NCBI GenBank assembly: GCA_963851415.1
Contig: CAWKPF010000003.1
Location: 186,001-250,000 of the forward strand
Reading direction: 5' to 3'
Origin: CAWKPF01 sp963851415
Lineage (GTDB): Bacteria; Acidobacteriota; Thermoanaerobaculia; Multivoradales; Multivoraceae
DNA: 64,000 nt
In this document: positions 8,273 through 17,346 of the stretch, piece by piece
How positions within the stretch are numbered: position 1 is the stretch's first letter
Layout of the letters: the number at the start of each line of letters is the position of its first letter
Made by a program: the position numbers and the translations under genes
Notes under the pieces: model-generated
Databases searched by the model: none
Told to the model about the DNA's origin: nothing
What the model saw: only the letters and a program-made list of their open reading frames with translations

Positions 8273-9058
8273 ATGAAGCGACGGACCTTTCTCAAGAGCT
8301 CGCTGGCCGCCGGTGTGGGAGCGGCGCTGCCGGCGACCCGTCTCTGGGCAGCCGGCAAGAAGCAGGAATACTACGAGCTCCGTGCGTATCGCATCCCGGA
8401 TGCGGCGTCTCGTGACCTCGTGCTCGACGTTCTCGAAGCAGGGCTCGTTCCGGCTCTGGGGCGCGCTGGGCTGGGCCCGACAGGGGTGTTCACGGTGGCC
8501 GAGGCGCCCGATGACCTCTCTGTCTTCGTGATCATCCCCTTTCCCACCCTCGAGGCGTTCGACACCCTCCGCTCCAGGCTCGAAGGAGACGACGCCTACC
8601 TGAAGGCGGCCTCCGCAATCTACGCCCGCCCCAAGGAGGAGCCCGTCTACACCCGGATCGAGAGTTGGTTCATGAGAGCGTTCTCTGGCATGCCGGTGAT
8701 GGAGCTGCCGAGCCAGACCAGGGCGAAGGAGCCTCGCATGTTCGAGGTTCGGGTCTACGAGAGTCCAAACGAGGAGATGGGGCGGCGCAAGATCGACATG
8801 TTCAACAGCGGTGAGATCGACGTCATGCGCGAGGTGGGTCTGGCTCCGCTGCTCTACGGCGAGACGCTGATCGGCGACAACGTTCCGAACCTCACCTACA
8901 TTCTCTCCGCGGCGAACGCCGAGGTGCACAAGGAGCACTGGCAGGCGTTCGGGAAGCATCCGGAGTGGAACCGGATGAAGGCGATGGAGAAGTACAAGGA
9001 CACGATCTCCAAGATCGAGAACTACTTCCTGGTCCCCACCGACTTCTCACAGATCTGA
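8273..9058 (+). CDS. Tat-exported NIPSNAP-family protein
   Basis: A 261-residue protein with a twin-arginine signal (MKRRTFLKSSLAAG..., cleaved near AAG). I chose ATG 8273 because GAGGG at 8261-8265 sits 7 nt before it; ATG 8267 is only 1 nt from that site. Two NIPSNAP (ferredoxin-like, dimeric alpha+beta) units are visible: YYELRAYRIPD near the N terminus and FEVRVYESPNEE around residue 150. Family function is poorly defined; bacterial Tat-exported members are common in Acidobacteriota and Planctomycetes. It is followed after 40 bp or less by the TPR lipoprotein gene, so they may be co-transcribed. Confidence 0.85.
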   Translation: MKRRTFLKSSLAAGVGAALPATRLWAAGKKQEYYELRAYRIPDAASRDLVLDVLEAGLVPALGRAGLGPTGVFTVAEAPDDLSVFVIIPFPTLEAFDTLRSRLEGDDAYLKAASAIYARPKEEPVYTRIESWFMRAFSGMPVMELPSQTRAKEPRMFEVRVYESPNEEMGRRKIDMFNSGEIDVMREVGLAPLLYGETLIGDNVPNLTYILSAANAEVHKEHWQAFGKHPEWNRMKAMEKYKDTISKIENYFLVPTDFSQI

Positions 9059-9098
9059 TCCAACCGTGATGGCGGCCAGTGCCAACAAGGAGTCTCGA

Positions 9099-10721
9099 TT
9101 GCTGCGTTCTCTTTCCTCCGGCGTGCTGGAGCTCGTACTGGTGCTCGTGCTGGCTGCCTGCGCGAGCTCGGGCACCCACTCCGGCGCTGGGACGGACCGC
9201 GACCACGCAGGCGATTCGACCGCCCGGTATCAGGGCTCGATCGAGCTGATCCCTTCCGCTCTCGGTCCCTACTCGTGGCCGATCAGCACCGAGAAGGACC
9301 AGGCCCAGGCGTTCTTCGACCAGGGGATGCAGCTGCGCTACGCCTACAACGTCGACGAAGCGGCGCGCTCGATGGCCGAGGCCCGTCGTCTCGATCCCGC
9401 TTGTGCCATGTGCTTCTGGGGCGAGGCATTCGCGCTCGGGTCCTTTCTCAACGGAGGCATGAGCGCGGAGAAGGCCGAGCTCGCGCATGCGGCGATCGAG
9501 CAGGCGGTCGCGCTCGCCGAAACAGTGACCCCGGTGGAGCGAGATCTGATCCTGGCGGCGCGAGTGCGCTATCCGGAGGACTACGACCCAGAGAATCGGC
9601 GCCCCGTCGACGAGGCCTTTGCTGCGGAGATGGAGAAGGTCCACCAGCGCTATCCGGAGGATCACGAGGTGGCGGTCGTCTATGCCGTGTCGCTGTTTCT
9701 GCTCGAGGAGCGGCGGGGCACACGGGATCTCGCGGATGCGGACCTGATTCGCTTGCACGACGTGCTCACCGGAGTGCTCGAGGAAGACCCCGAGCATCCC
9801 GGCGCCTGCCACCTCTACGTCCACGCCACCGAGTCGAGCCAGAAACCGGAACTGGCGCTGGATTGTGCCGAGCTCCTCGGATCTGCGATCCCGGTGGCCA
9901 GCCACATCCAGCACATGCCGTCCCACACCTGGAACGAGGTCGGCCTCTGGGGTCGTTCGGTGCGCGCCAACATGAGGGCCGTACAGTCGGACGAGAAGGC
10001 GGCGCGAGGTCTGGGCTTCTCCTACGCGCCGACCCACAACCTCCACATGCTTCTCTTCGCCGCGTCGATGGACGGCCAGGGAGCCGTTGCCATGCAGGCC
10101 GGAAGAGACTACGCCCGGCTGACCGGCAACACCATGTACCAGGTGCTCACTCTGCTGCGTTTCGGTCGCTTCGCCGAGATCCTGGAGGTCGAGGAGCGTC
10201 CGGACAGCGATGTCGCGGGCGGTCTGTGGGACTTTGCCCAGGGCCATGCAGAGCTGCGGGAGGGCGATGTGAGAGCTGCCAGGAAATATCTGGCGCGCGT
10301 GCGTGAGCTGGCCGAGACTTCGGAAGACACCTTCCGTTTCCACGAGGCGGCTCAGCTGCTGGGCCTCGCGTCGAGCCTGCTCGAAGGCGAGATTCTCCGG
10401 GAGGAGGGTGACCTCGAAGGTGCGATTGCCGCGTTCGAGCGTGCCGCCGAGCTCGACGACCAGCAGCAGTACGACGAGCCCGAGCCGATTCCCTTTGCCG
10501 CTCGGCATTGGCTCGGCGCCGCGCTGATGGAAGCCGGACGATTCGCGGAGGCAGAGCTCACCTATCGGACCGAACTGGCCGACCATCCGCACAACGTCTG
10601 GTCGCTGTACGGCCTCGAGGCGACGCTCGAAGCGCTCGGGAAGCAGGATCCGCTCGTGGAGGAGGACTTCGAACGGAGCACCGCGAGATGCGACACCTGG
10701 ATCGTCGCGTCTCGATTCTGA
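9099..10721 (+). CDS. TPR-repeat lipoprotein
   Basis: An exported lipoprotein of 540 residues with a lipobox (LVLAAC). I favour TTG 9099 because AAGGAG lies 6 nt upstream and the signal peptide then begins directly (MLRSLSSGVLELVLVLVLAAC); GTG 9066 or ATG 9069 would add 10-11 residues. The body is helical with tetratricopeptide-type repeats (e.g. FFDQGMQLRYAYNVDEAARS; ...AIAAFERAAELD) and the HIQHMPSHTWNEVGLWG motif typical of a widespread family of TPR proteins annotated only as such. Several conserved His and Cys residues (ACAMCFWGEA, HPGACHLYVH) might bind metal or haem, but that is a guess. No partner is known. Confidence 0.8.
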   Translation: MLRSLSSGVLELVLVLVLAACASSGTHSGAGTDRDHAGDSTARYQGSIELIPSALGPYSWPISTEKDQAQAFFDQGMQLRYAYNVDEAARSMAEARRLDPACAMCFWGEAFALGSFLNGGMSAEKAELAHAAIEQAVALAETVTPVERDLILAARVRYPEDYDPENRRPVDEAFAAEMEKVHQRYPEDHEVAVVYAVSLFLLEERRGTRDLADADLIRLHDVLTGVLEEDPEHPGACHLYVHATESSQKPELALDCAELLGSAIPVASHIQHMPSHTWNEVGLWGRSVRANMRAVQSDEKAARGLGFSYAPTHNLHMLLFAASMDGQGAVAMQAGRDYARLTGNTMYQVLTLLRFGRFAEILEVEERPDSDVAGGLWDFAQGHAELREGDVRAARKYLARVRELAETSEDTFRFHEAAQLLGLASSLLEGEILREEGDLEGAIAAFERAAELDDQQQYDEPEPIPFAARHWLGAALMEAGRFAEAELTYRTELADHPHNVWSLYGLEATLEALGKQDPLVEEDFERSTARCDTWIVASRF

Positions 10722-10791
10722 GCAGCCCGACGCAGACTCGAGCGCCCGGGAGAGCACTCGAGCGTCCGCGAGTTTCGGCCTCGCGAAGAGG

Positions 10792-12003
10792 CTAGGGGCT
10801 CGCCGAGCGCTGGCGCGCCGTCTCGATGGCGGCCTCCCAGACTCGCGCTGCAGCTTCGGGACGGTAGTGCTGGTCGAGTCGCCGCCGTCCGGCCCGGCCT
10901 CGTTTTCTGGCCTCTTCGGGAGATGTCGCCACCGCGACCAGGGCCTCGGCCAGGGCGGTGGTGCGCTCCGAGGGGACCAGCCAGCCCGTCTCGCCGTCCA
11001 ACACGACCTCCGGAATGCCGCTGACCGCGCTGGCGACGACCGGTGTCCCGCTGTCCATCGCCTCGAGGATGACCAGTGGCATCCCTTCGTAGATCGAAGG
11101 GACCACCAGCGCGGTCGCGTCCGCCAGCAACTCACGAATCTCGGCCGCGTCCCGACGTCCCAGGAAATCCACTCGATCGGTCAGCCCCAGCTCGTCGCTG
11201 AGGTCGCGGAGCGAGTCGAGCCGCTCTCCGTCGCCGGCGAGGAGCAGGAGGGGCGCACCGCCGTGGTTCTCGAGCTGCGCCATCGCGTGGAGCAGGACCT
11301 CGACTCCCTTGCGCAGGCGCAGCCGGCCGACGAAGAGGAGGTAGGGGCCGAGACCGCTCTTCGAGCGTCCGATCGGACTCGGGTCGGCAGAGGGGGAGCG
11401 TTCCAGCGCCCTTGCCCTTCCTGCGATCGGCGCTCCGGTGACGTTCGGAAGCACCTCGAAGGACTCGATCCCGTAGTCCGCGACGAGCTCCTGGCCGGTG
11501 CGCCGGCTGGGAACCAGAACGAGCTCCGCGCAGCGTGCCGTCCATTGCCCGAGCGCGATCTGGACCGGAGTGCGCCAGCGACGAAAGCGGCGCTCGAAAC
11601 GGCTGGGTGTCGCCAGCACCGGAGGACCGGGCCGATCTCGGTCGACCACCTCGCGCACGGCTCGCCTCTCTTCGCGGTAGCTCACCTGCTGGAGCGCGAC
11701 CAGGAGCGGGTCTCTTCGCGCACCGAGTTTCGAACGGAGCCAGAGCACCACCGCGAGCAACCCGCCGTCACTCTCGTGGAGCTGGACGACCTCCGGCCGT
11801 TGGCGGGCGATCAGCCGCAGTGCCGGACGGATGACGGTCAAAGGGAAGAGCAGCTTGGGGCCACGCGCTCCGCCGGGCCCGCGACCGAGGAGCTGGACCT
11901 CGTGTCCCTCCTGCTCGAGCGCCCAGGCCAATTGCATCACCTGCTCCCCGACTCCGGAGAGATCGTCAGGCGGCAGGGTGTTGACGACCAGAAGGACCTT
12001 CAT
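10792..12003 (-). CDS. family 4 glycosyltransferase (GT-B fold)
   Basis: A 403-residue cytoplasmic glycosyltransferase starting at ATG 12003 (MKVLLVVNTLPPDDLSGVGEQV...); the open frame upstream of this is not protein-like. The N-terminal half carries the acceptor-side GT4 motif with the glycine turn, and the C-terminal half has the nucleotide-sugar domain: YLLFVGRLRLRKGVEVLL, the GDGERLDSL strand-turn, and the EX7E-type motif EGMPLVILE. It would transfer a sugar from an NDP-sugar to a lipid or polysaccharide acceptor; the substrate cannot be told. It follows the SMUG1-like gene by 58 bp on the same strand. No polysaccharide cluster surrounds it. Confidence 0.88.
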   Translation of the reverse strand: MKVLLVVNTLPPDDLSGVGEQVMQLAWALEQEGHEVQLLGRGPGGARGPKLLFPLTVIRPALRLIARQRPEVVQLHESDGGLLAVVLWLRSKLGARRDPLLVALQQVSYREERRAVREVVDRDRPGPPVLATPSRFERRFRRWRTPVQIALGQWTARCAELVLVPSRRTGQELVADYGIESFEVLPNVTGAPIAGRARALERSPSADPSPIGRSKSGLGPYLLFVGRLRLRKGVEVLLHAMAQLENHGGAPLLLLAGDGERLDSLRDLSDELGLTDRVDFLGRRDAAEIRELLADATALVVPSIYEGMPLVILEAMDSGTPVVASAVSGIPEVVLDGETGWLVPSERTTALAEALVAVATSPEEARKRGRAGRRRLDQHYRPEAAARVWEAAIETARQRSASP

Positions 12004-12061
12004 CTTGCTCGTGCCAGAGTACCGAAATCGACTCGAGAGAGAGCAATGACTGTCCCGCGGA

Positions 12062-12787
12062 CTAGCGCGGCTCGAGCGCACCCATTTCGACCAGCTGCCT
12101 CTCCGCCGCCTCCGCCCAGCCCCGGTTGGCCGCAGGGCTGGCGGGGCTCGGGTGCAGAATGCGGTCGATCGGTGGTGCCTGGTCGCCCAGCGCCCGGACG
12201 GCGCGCCCCTCGGCGAACGCACCGACACCGATGACCCGGGAGGCGCCGATTGCCTTCGTGACTCGCTGAAGAGCCCGATCGCAGGGGTCCAGAATCGCGG
12301 CTCGGTCCTCGGGACCCAGCTTGTCGGGGGTCAGATTGCGCCCGCTCTCTTCGAGGAAGAGCAGGGGGCAGTAGTTCCAGACGAAGAAGCGCTGGAAGAA
12401 CTGCTGCGGGGTGCCGAAGCGCTGCTCGGCCCAGCTCCAGAGCCTGTCACCGCTGACCTCCTGGCGCTGACACGCGAAGCCGAGCACCGGTTTCTTGGGG
12501 TGCTCCCGCTCGGGGTGCTCGACCGGCTCTTCGATGCCGAGCCACTCGCGGACACGCTCGACCGCGCCAAAGGGGATACCGGTCTGCGCCATGCCCCATG
12601 GTCCGGGGTTCATTCCGACCAGCAGTGCGCGTCCTGCGCCCGGGACACCGTCGCCATAGCGCTCGAGGTAGCACTCGTGAGGACGCCAGGCGTAGGTCAG
12701 CGGGTCGTACACGAAGGCTGCGGGGGGCTGGAATTCGAGACCGCTGAGCTCGGCACGCAGTTCCCGGGCGATGTGGACTAGAGACAT
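12062..12787 (-). CDS. SMUG1-type uracil-DNA glycosylase
   Basis: Single-strand-selective monofunctional uracil-DNA glycosylase homologue, 241 residues from ATG 12787. It removes uracil and oxidised uracils from DNA to start base-excision repair. Two family signatures are very clear: GMNPGPWGMAQTGIPFG (about 58-74; the Asn/Gly/Met loop lines the base pocket) and HPSPASPAANRGW near the C terminus (the His that polarises the uracil carbonyl and the intercalation loop). SMUG1 is best known from animals but occurs in scattered bacteria, including Acidobacteriota. The gene is divergent from the amidohydrolase operon starting at 12927. Confidence 0.92.
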   Translation of the reverse strand: MSLVHIARELRAELSGLEFQPPAAFVYDPLTYAWRPHECYLERYGDGVPGAGRALLVGMNPGPWGMAQTGIPFGAVERVREWLGIEEPVEHPEREHPKKPVLGFACQRQEVSGDRLWSWAEQRFGTPQQFFQRFFVWNYCPLLFLEESGRNLTPDKLGPEDRAAILDPCDRALQRVTKAIGASRVIGVGAFAEGRAVRALGDQAPPIDRILHPSPASPAANRGWAEAAERQLVEMGALEPR

Positions 12788-12926
12788 CGGTGACCACTCC
12801 TGGAGGGGGTCGCAGGCTACTACACCACTCGACTCTCTGCGGGTAGCGGGTGCCGGGAGGGGTTGGCTGATGCGCACTCCGATGGCCTTTGAGTATGCTT
12901 GCGCGAATCCCGAGGAAGGCGGAGCG

Positions 12927-14594
12927 ATGAAGAGAGCTGTTACGCGGTGCCGACCGTGGCGCTGGAAGAGTCTTTTGCTGGCCTTGCTGGCTGGCGTGGT
13001 CCCAGCCGGCATGGCGAGGGCTGCCGACAGCGTGGATGTGGCCCACGCCATCACCGGCGTTCGGGTGCAAGCCGGGCCGGGTCGCTCGATCGATTCTGCG
13101 ACCGTGGTGATTCGAGACGGCGTGATCGAGGCGATCGGGGCGGACCTCGCGCCTCCGGCCGACGCACGTGTGTTCGAAGGAGAGGGGCTGACTCTCTACG
13201 CTGGCCCGATTGCTCCGTACCAGGCGAGGAGCTGGCCCAGCCCCGAAGGAGACGAGGGAGCGGGCGCAACGAAGGCGCCGGCCCTTCCGGTCCACGAGAA
13301 CCCGCTGGTGCGTCCCGAGCGTGACGCCGTCGAGATCGCTGGCGAGATCGACGCCAACGTCAAACTGCGCAACGCGGGTTTCACGACTGCCCTGATCGCT
13401 TCCGATGCCGGACTGTGGCGCGGAGAGGCCGTCGCGATCAACCTCGGGAGTGGCGACCTGGGCGAGGACCTCTTGCGGCGAAGGGCTGTTCAGGTCGGAC
13501 ACCTCGCCATGCGCGGCGGCTACCCCAACTCCCTGATGGGCTCGGTGGCGCTGATGCGCCAGACCCTGCTGGATGCCGATTGGTATCAGAAGGCCCATGC
13601 AGCGTGGGAGGCCGACTCCGGGCAGGCTCGCCCCCCCTATGATCTCTCCCTCGAGGCGTTGGGCCCGGTGGTTCGTGGGGAGCACCCTGTTCTCCTCGAG
13701 GCTCGCAACGTCACCGACCTTCTGCGTTTGTCGCGCCTCGTCGAGGAGTTCGACCTCGACGCCTGGATCGTGGGCAACGGAGACGAGTACCAATACCTCG
13801 AGCAGGTCGCCGCCACTGGCCTCCCGCTGCTTCTTCCGGTCGACTTCCCTTCGGCCCCGGCGATCAAGGACGATGCTCTCGACAATCTCGGCGTGAGTCT
13901 CGGCGACCTGGTGCACTGGGACGAGGCGCCCTCGAACCCGGGTCTCCTCGAGGCAGAGGGGGTTCGTTTCGCGTTCACCGCGGCGGGGCTCTCCAACCCC
14001 GCCGAGCTGTTCACCAGGATCCACCAGGCGATCGAGCGTGGGCTCTCGCCGGACACGGCCCTGGCGGCCGTGACGACAGTACCTGCGGAGCTCCTCGGCA
14101 TCGAGGCGCATGCGGGCACGGTCGAAGTGGGGAAGATGGCGAATCTGCTGCTGGTCGACGGAGATCTCTTCGCCGAGAAGCCCAAGCTGAGAGCCGCGTG
14201 GGTCGACGGCCGGCACTTCGAGCTCAAAGAGGTCAAACCGCCGGAGGTGAACCCGGTGGGTACCTGGAAACTCAGCCTGGTCACCGGTGGACCCCAGATC
14301 GAGATCGAGATGGTGATCTCGGGATCGATCGAGTCCCTTTCGGGCACGATGAACGCCATGGGCAACACCCTGCCCATCGCTCGTGCGGACGTGTCGGGCA
14401 AGACGCTCGAGGTCGCCATCGACAGCTCTTCGATGGGAGCTCCGGGGGAGATCGTGATGCGGCTCGAGATCGACGGGGATTCGGCCAGCGGCTCGGGAGA
14501 CAGCCCGATGGGCTCGTTCACCGTCAGCGGACGCCGAAGCGGAGGGCCGCCCGGTGGTAGGGCGCAGTGGGCCAGCGAGGAGGAAGGCCGATGA
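12927..14594 (+). CDS. secreted amidohydrolase-fold protein lacking the HxH metal motif, with C-terminal beta domain
   Basis: A 555-residue exported protein starting at ATG 12927 behind GAGGAAGGCGGAG; signal peptide cleaved near MARAAD. It has the composite amidohydrolase fold: an N-terminal beta-sandwich strand pair (VVIRDGVIEAIG) and the C-terminal HAGTVEVGKMANLLLVDGDLF. However, the position of the metal-binding HxH reads YAGPIAPYQARSW, so the usual binuclear site cannot form. After the barrel comes an added domain of about 110 residues (TWKLSLVTGGPQIEIEMV...) resembling a lipid/ligand-binding beta structure. It overlaps the next, catalytically intact gene by ATGA. It may be a pseudoenzyme partner subunit. 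Confidence 0.8.
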   Translation: MKRAVTRCRPWRWKSLLLALLAGVVPAGMARAADSVDVAHAITGVRVQAGPGRSIDSATVVIRDGVIEAIGADLAPPADARVFEGEGLTLYAGPIAPYQARSWPSPEGDEGAGATKAPALPVHENPLVRPERDAVEIAGEIDANVKLRNAGFTTALIASDAGLWRGEAVAINLGSGDLGEDLLRRRAVQVGHLAMRGGYPNSLMGSVALMRQTLLDADWYQKAHAAWEADSGQARPPYDLSLEALGPVVRGEHPVLLEARNVTDLLRLSRLVEEFDLDAWIVGNGDEYQYLEQVAATGLPLLLPVDFPSAPAIKDDALDNLGVSLGDLVHWDEAPSNPGLLEAEGVRFAFTAAGLSNPAELFTRIHQAIERGLSPDTALAAVTTVPAELLGIEAHAGTVEVGKMANLLLVDGDLFAEKPKLRAAWVDGRHFELKEVKPPEVNPVGTWKLSLVTGGPQIEIEMVISGSIESLSGTMNAMGNTLPIARADVSGKTLEVAIDSSSMGAPGEIVMRLEIDGDSASGSGDSPMGSFTVSGRRSGGPPGGRAQWASEEEGR

Positions 14595-16084
14595 AGCGGT
14601 TCACCCATCCCCGTGCGTTGCGCTTCTGTGCTCTGGGCGCTCTCGGTTTCGCCGCCCTTGCCGCCGGCGTCTCTGGCCAGGTCACGGATCCTCTCGCCTG
14701 GAGGGCCGGAGCGCCCGATCAGCCGGCGGCTGTCCTGGTGCGCAACGCCACGATCTGGACGAGCGGCCCCGACGGCATTCTCGAGGGAGCCGACCTGCTG
14801 ATCGAGAGCGGCAGGATCTCGCGAGTCGGGACGGGGCTTTCTGCTCCCTCGGGTGCCGTGGTCGTCGACGCTGCGGGGCGGCACGTGACGGCGGGGCTGA
14901 TCGATGCCCATTCCCACGTCGCGATCGACGGCGGGGTCAACGAAGGGTCGAACATCACGACCTCCGAGGTGCGCATCGCGGACGTGCTCGACCCTTCGGA
15001 TCGCTCGATCTATCAGCAGCTCGCGGGCGGCCTCACGGTCGCCAATGTTCTGCACGGCTCGGCCAATTCGATCGGCGGTCAGAACGCGGTGATCAAGCTG
15101 CGCTGGGGCGCCGACGCCGAGGGTCTGAAGTTCGACGGAGCGCCCGAAGGCATCAAGTTCGCGCTCGGTGAGAACCCGAAACAGAGCAACTGGGGGGGTG
15201 CGGACCAGCTCCGATACCCGCAGAGCCGCTCCGGAGTCGAACAGTCGATCCGCGAGCGTTTCCTTGCTGCGCAGGACTACCGACAGAGCTGGGAGGAGTT
15301 CGAGTCCGCCGACGATGGCCGGATTCCGCCGCGCCGTGACCTTCAACTGGAGGCGATCGTCGAGATCCTGGAGGGGAAGCGACTGGTGCACTCCCACTCC
15401 TACCGGGCCGACGAGATCCTGATGCTGCTGCGCTTGATGGAGCAGTTCGGAGTGCGCGTCTCGAGCCTCCAGCACGTGCTCGAGGGCTACAAGGTGGCCG
15501 ACGAGATCGCGGCCCACGGCGCCGGCGCGTCGACCTTCTCGGACTGGTGGGCCTACAAGTACGAGGTCCGCGACGCGATTCCCTGGAACGGAGCGATCAT
15601 GCACGATCGCGGTGTCGTCGTGTCGTTCAACTCGGACGACTCGGAGCTCGCCCGCCGACTCAATCTCGAAGCCGCCAAGGCGGTGCGCTACGGCGGGCTC
15701 GAGCCTGCGGAGGCCCTGAATTTCGTGACTCTCAATCCGGCGATCCAGCTCGGCATCGATGACCGGGTCGGCTCGCTCGAGCCCGGCAAGGACGCGGACT
15801 TCGTGCTCTGGTCGGGGAATCCTCTTTCGACGTCGAGCTTCGTCGAGCAGTCGTGGATCGACGGCCGTCAGTACTTCGACCGGGCGGCCGATCAGCAGGC
15901 GCAGCTGAGCTACGAGGCGGAGCGCCTCGCCCTGATCGAGAAGATCCGAGCCGAGGAGAGTGCGGACGAGGAAGAGGCAGAGGAGGGAGAGGAGACGGAC
16001 GAGGCGACGGACACCGATCCGGATCCTGACCCCGATCCAGGCCTCGCGGTTCTGTTCGGCGGTGGAAAGGCGGTGCAGCGATGA
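14591..16084 (+). CDS. secreted amidohydrolase with intact metal-binding site
   Basis: A 497-residue exported metal-dependent hydrolase of the imidazolonepropionase-like group. ATG 14591 overlaps the previous stop (ATGA). After a signal peptide (cleaved near SGQVTD) come the N-terminal strands, the HxH metal motif in AGLIDAHSHVAID, later HSHSYRADEI and SSLQHVLEGYK histidines, and the catalytic Asp in SFNSDDSEL, then the closing GSLEPGKDADFVLWSGNP. The C terminus is a strongly acidic tail with a DPDPDPDP run. Substrates in this group include cyclic amides and dipeptide-like compounds; this one is unknown. It sits between two degenerate relatives and is translationally coupled to both. Confidence 0.87.
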   Translation: MKRFTHPRALRFCALGALGFAALAAGVSGQVTDPLAWRAGAPDQPAAVLVRNATIWTSGPDGILEGADLLIESGRISRVGTGLSAPSGAVVVDAAGRHVTAGLIDAHSHVAIDGGVNEGSNITTSEVRIADVLDPSDRSIYQQLAGGLTVANVLHGSANSIGGQNAVIKLRWGADAEGLKFDGAPEGIKFALGENPKQSNWGGADQLRYPQSRSGVEQSIRERFLAAQDYRQSWEEFESADDGRIPPRRDLQLEAIVEILEGKRLVHSHSYRADEILMLLRLMEQFGVRVSSLQHVLEGYKVADEIAAHGAGASTFSDWWAYKYEVRDAIPWNGAIMHDRGVVVSFNSDDSELARRLNLEAAKAVRYGGLEPAEALNFVTLNPAIQLGIDDRVGSLEPGKDADFVLWSGNPLSTSSFVEQSWIDGRQYFDRAADQQAQLSYEAERLALIEKIRAEESADEEEAEEGEETDEATDTDPDPDPDPGLAVLFGGGKAVQR

Positions 16085-17346
16085 GATCGGTCTTCGGGAA
16101 TGTGCTCAGCGTGGGAGCCCTACTGCTCCTTCTGGGGGGTACCCCGGTGGTTTCCCAGGAGACCACTGTCCTGAAAGGTGCGACGCTGCACACCATCAGT
16201 GGCGAGACCATCGAGAACGGCGTGCTGGTGATGGAGGGGCGCACGATCGTGGCCCTCGGCGACGCTTCCACTGCCGCTCCTGCGGGAGCCCAGGTCGTCG
16301 AGCTCGCTGGCAAGCACGTCTATCCCGGGTTCGTCCATCCACGCAGTACCCTGGGTCTGGTCGAGATCGACAGCATTCGGGCCACGGTCGATACGACCGA
16401 GATCGGTGACAACAACGCCAACGTTCGCTCGGAGGTCAGCTTTCTCGCGGACTCGATCCGGTTGCCTCCGGCGGTGGCGGGCGGCGTGCTCACCGCGCAC
16501 GTCGTGCCCGCTGGCGGGCTCTTCGAGGGGACCTCCGCGGTCATGCGTCTCGAGGGGTGGAACTGGGAGGAGATGGTCCTGCGATCTCCTACGGCCATGC
16601 ACATGGTGTTTCCCGATACCGGTAGCTCGGACGACGATGGCGCGACCTCGAAGAACCTCGAGCGTATCGAAGAGATTCTCGACCTGGCCCGCGACTATCG
16701 ACGCGGGCGAGACGCGGGGAGGAAGCTCGACTCCGACACCGCCTACGAACGCCTCGGAGCCGTGCTCACGGGAGAGATCCCGCTCTGGGTACAGGCGCGC
16801 GGCGCCGATCAGATTCGCAAGGCGATCGAGTGGCTCGAGGAGAACGAATTCGAAGACTTCGTGATCGTGAGCAACTACGAGGCGGTCTATGTCGCCGACC
16901 TGCTGGCGGAAAAGGACATCCCCCTGGTGATCGGACCGGTGCTCGCACAGCCGACGCGGGACTCGGAGAGCTACGACTTCGCCTACGCCGCGCCGGCTCG
17001 CTTGCTCCAGGCTGGCGTACGCTTCGTCTTCACCGACGCTGGCGACAGCTCCTTCGCCCGGAACCTGCCCTTCGAAGCGGCGATGGCGGTGGCATTCGGT
17101 ATGCCGCGTGAGGCCGCGCTGCGCGCGATCACACTGGGATCTGCCGAAGTGCTCGGCGTCGACGATCTGGTCGGTTCCCTCGACGTCGGCAAGGAAGCCA
17201 CCCTCTTCGTCTCCGATGGGGATCCGCTCGAGATCGAGACCGACATCGAACGAGTCTGGATCGCCGGCAGTGAGATCGACCTCGAAGACGATCACCAGCG
17301 TCGCCTGTGGCGCAAGTACTCGTCGCGACCGTCGTCCTCGCCGTGA
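16081..17346 (+). CDS. secreted amidohydrolase-fold protein with degenerate active site
   Basis: A 421-residue exported protein; ATG 16081 overlaps the preceding stop (ATGA). The signal peptide ends near VVSQE. Fold markers are LHTISGETIENGVLVMEG at the front and VGSLDVGKEATLFVSDGDP at the end. Where active enzymes have GFIDxHxH it reads PGFVHPRSTLGL, so only one histidine remains and the binuclear metal centre is unlikely. A late FVFTDAGDSS keeps an Asp. With 12927-14594 it flanks the single intact enzyme, so it may act as a non-catalytic subunit or bind substrate. Activity with an altered metal site cannot be excluded. Confidence 0.8.
   Translation: MRSVFGNVLSVGALLLLLGGTPVVSQETTVLKGATLHTISGETIENGVLVMEGRTIVALGDASTAAPAGAQVVELAGKHVYPGFVHPRSTLGLVEIDSIRATVDTTEIGDNNANVRSEVSFLADSIRLPPAVAGGVLTAHVVPAGGLFEGTSAVMRLEGWNWEEMVLRSPTAMHMVFPDTGSSDDDGATSKNLERIEEILDLARDYRRGRDAGRKLDSDTAYERLGAVLTGEIPLWVQARGADQIRKAIEWLEENEFEDFVIVSNYEAVYVADLLAEKDIPLVIGPVLAQPTRDSESYDFAYAAPARLLQAGVRFVFTDAGDSSFARNLPFEAAMAVAFGMPREAALRAITLGSAEVLGVDDLVGSLDVGKEATLFVSDGDPLEIETDIERVWIAGSEIDLEDDHQRRLWRKYSSRPSSSP

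Noticed and set aside
10767..10785. Hairpin between the TPR lipoprotein and the glycosyltransferase
   Set aside because: Only a 6-bp stem with no T-tract; such stems are frequent by chance in this GC-rich sequence.
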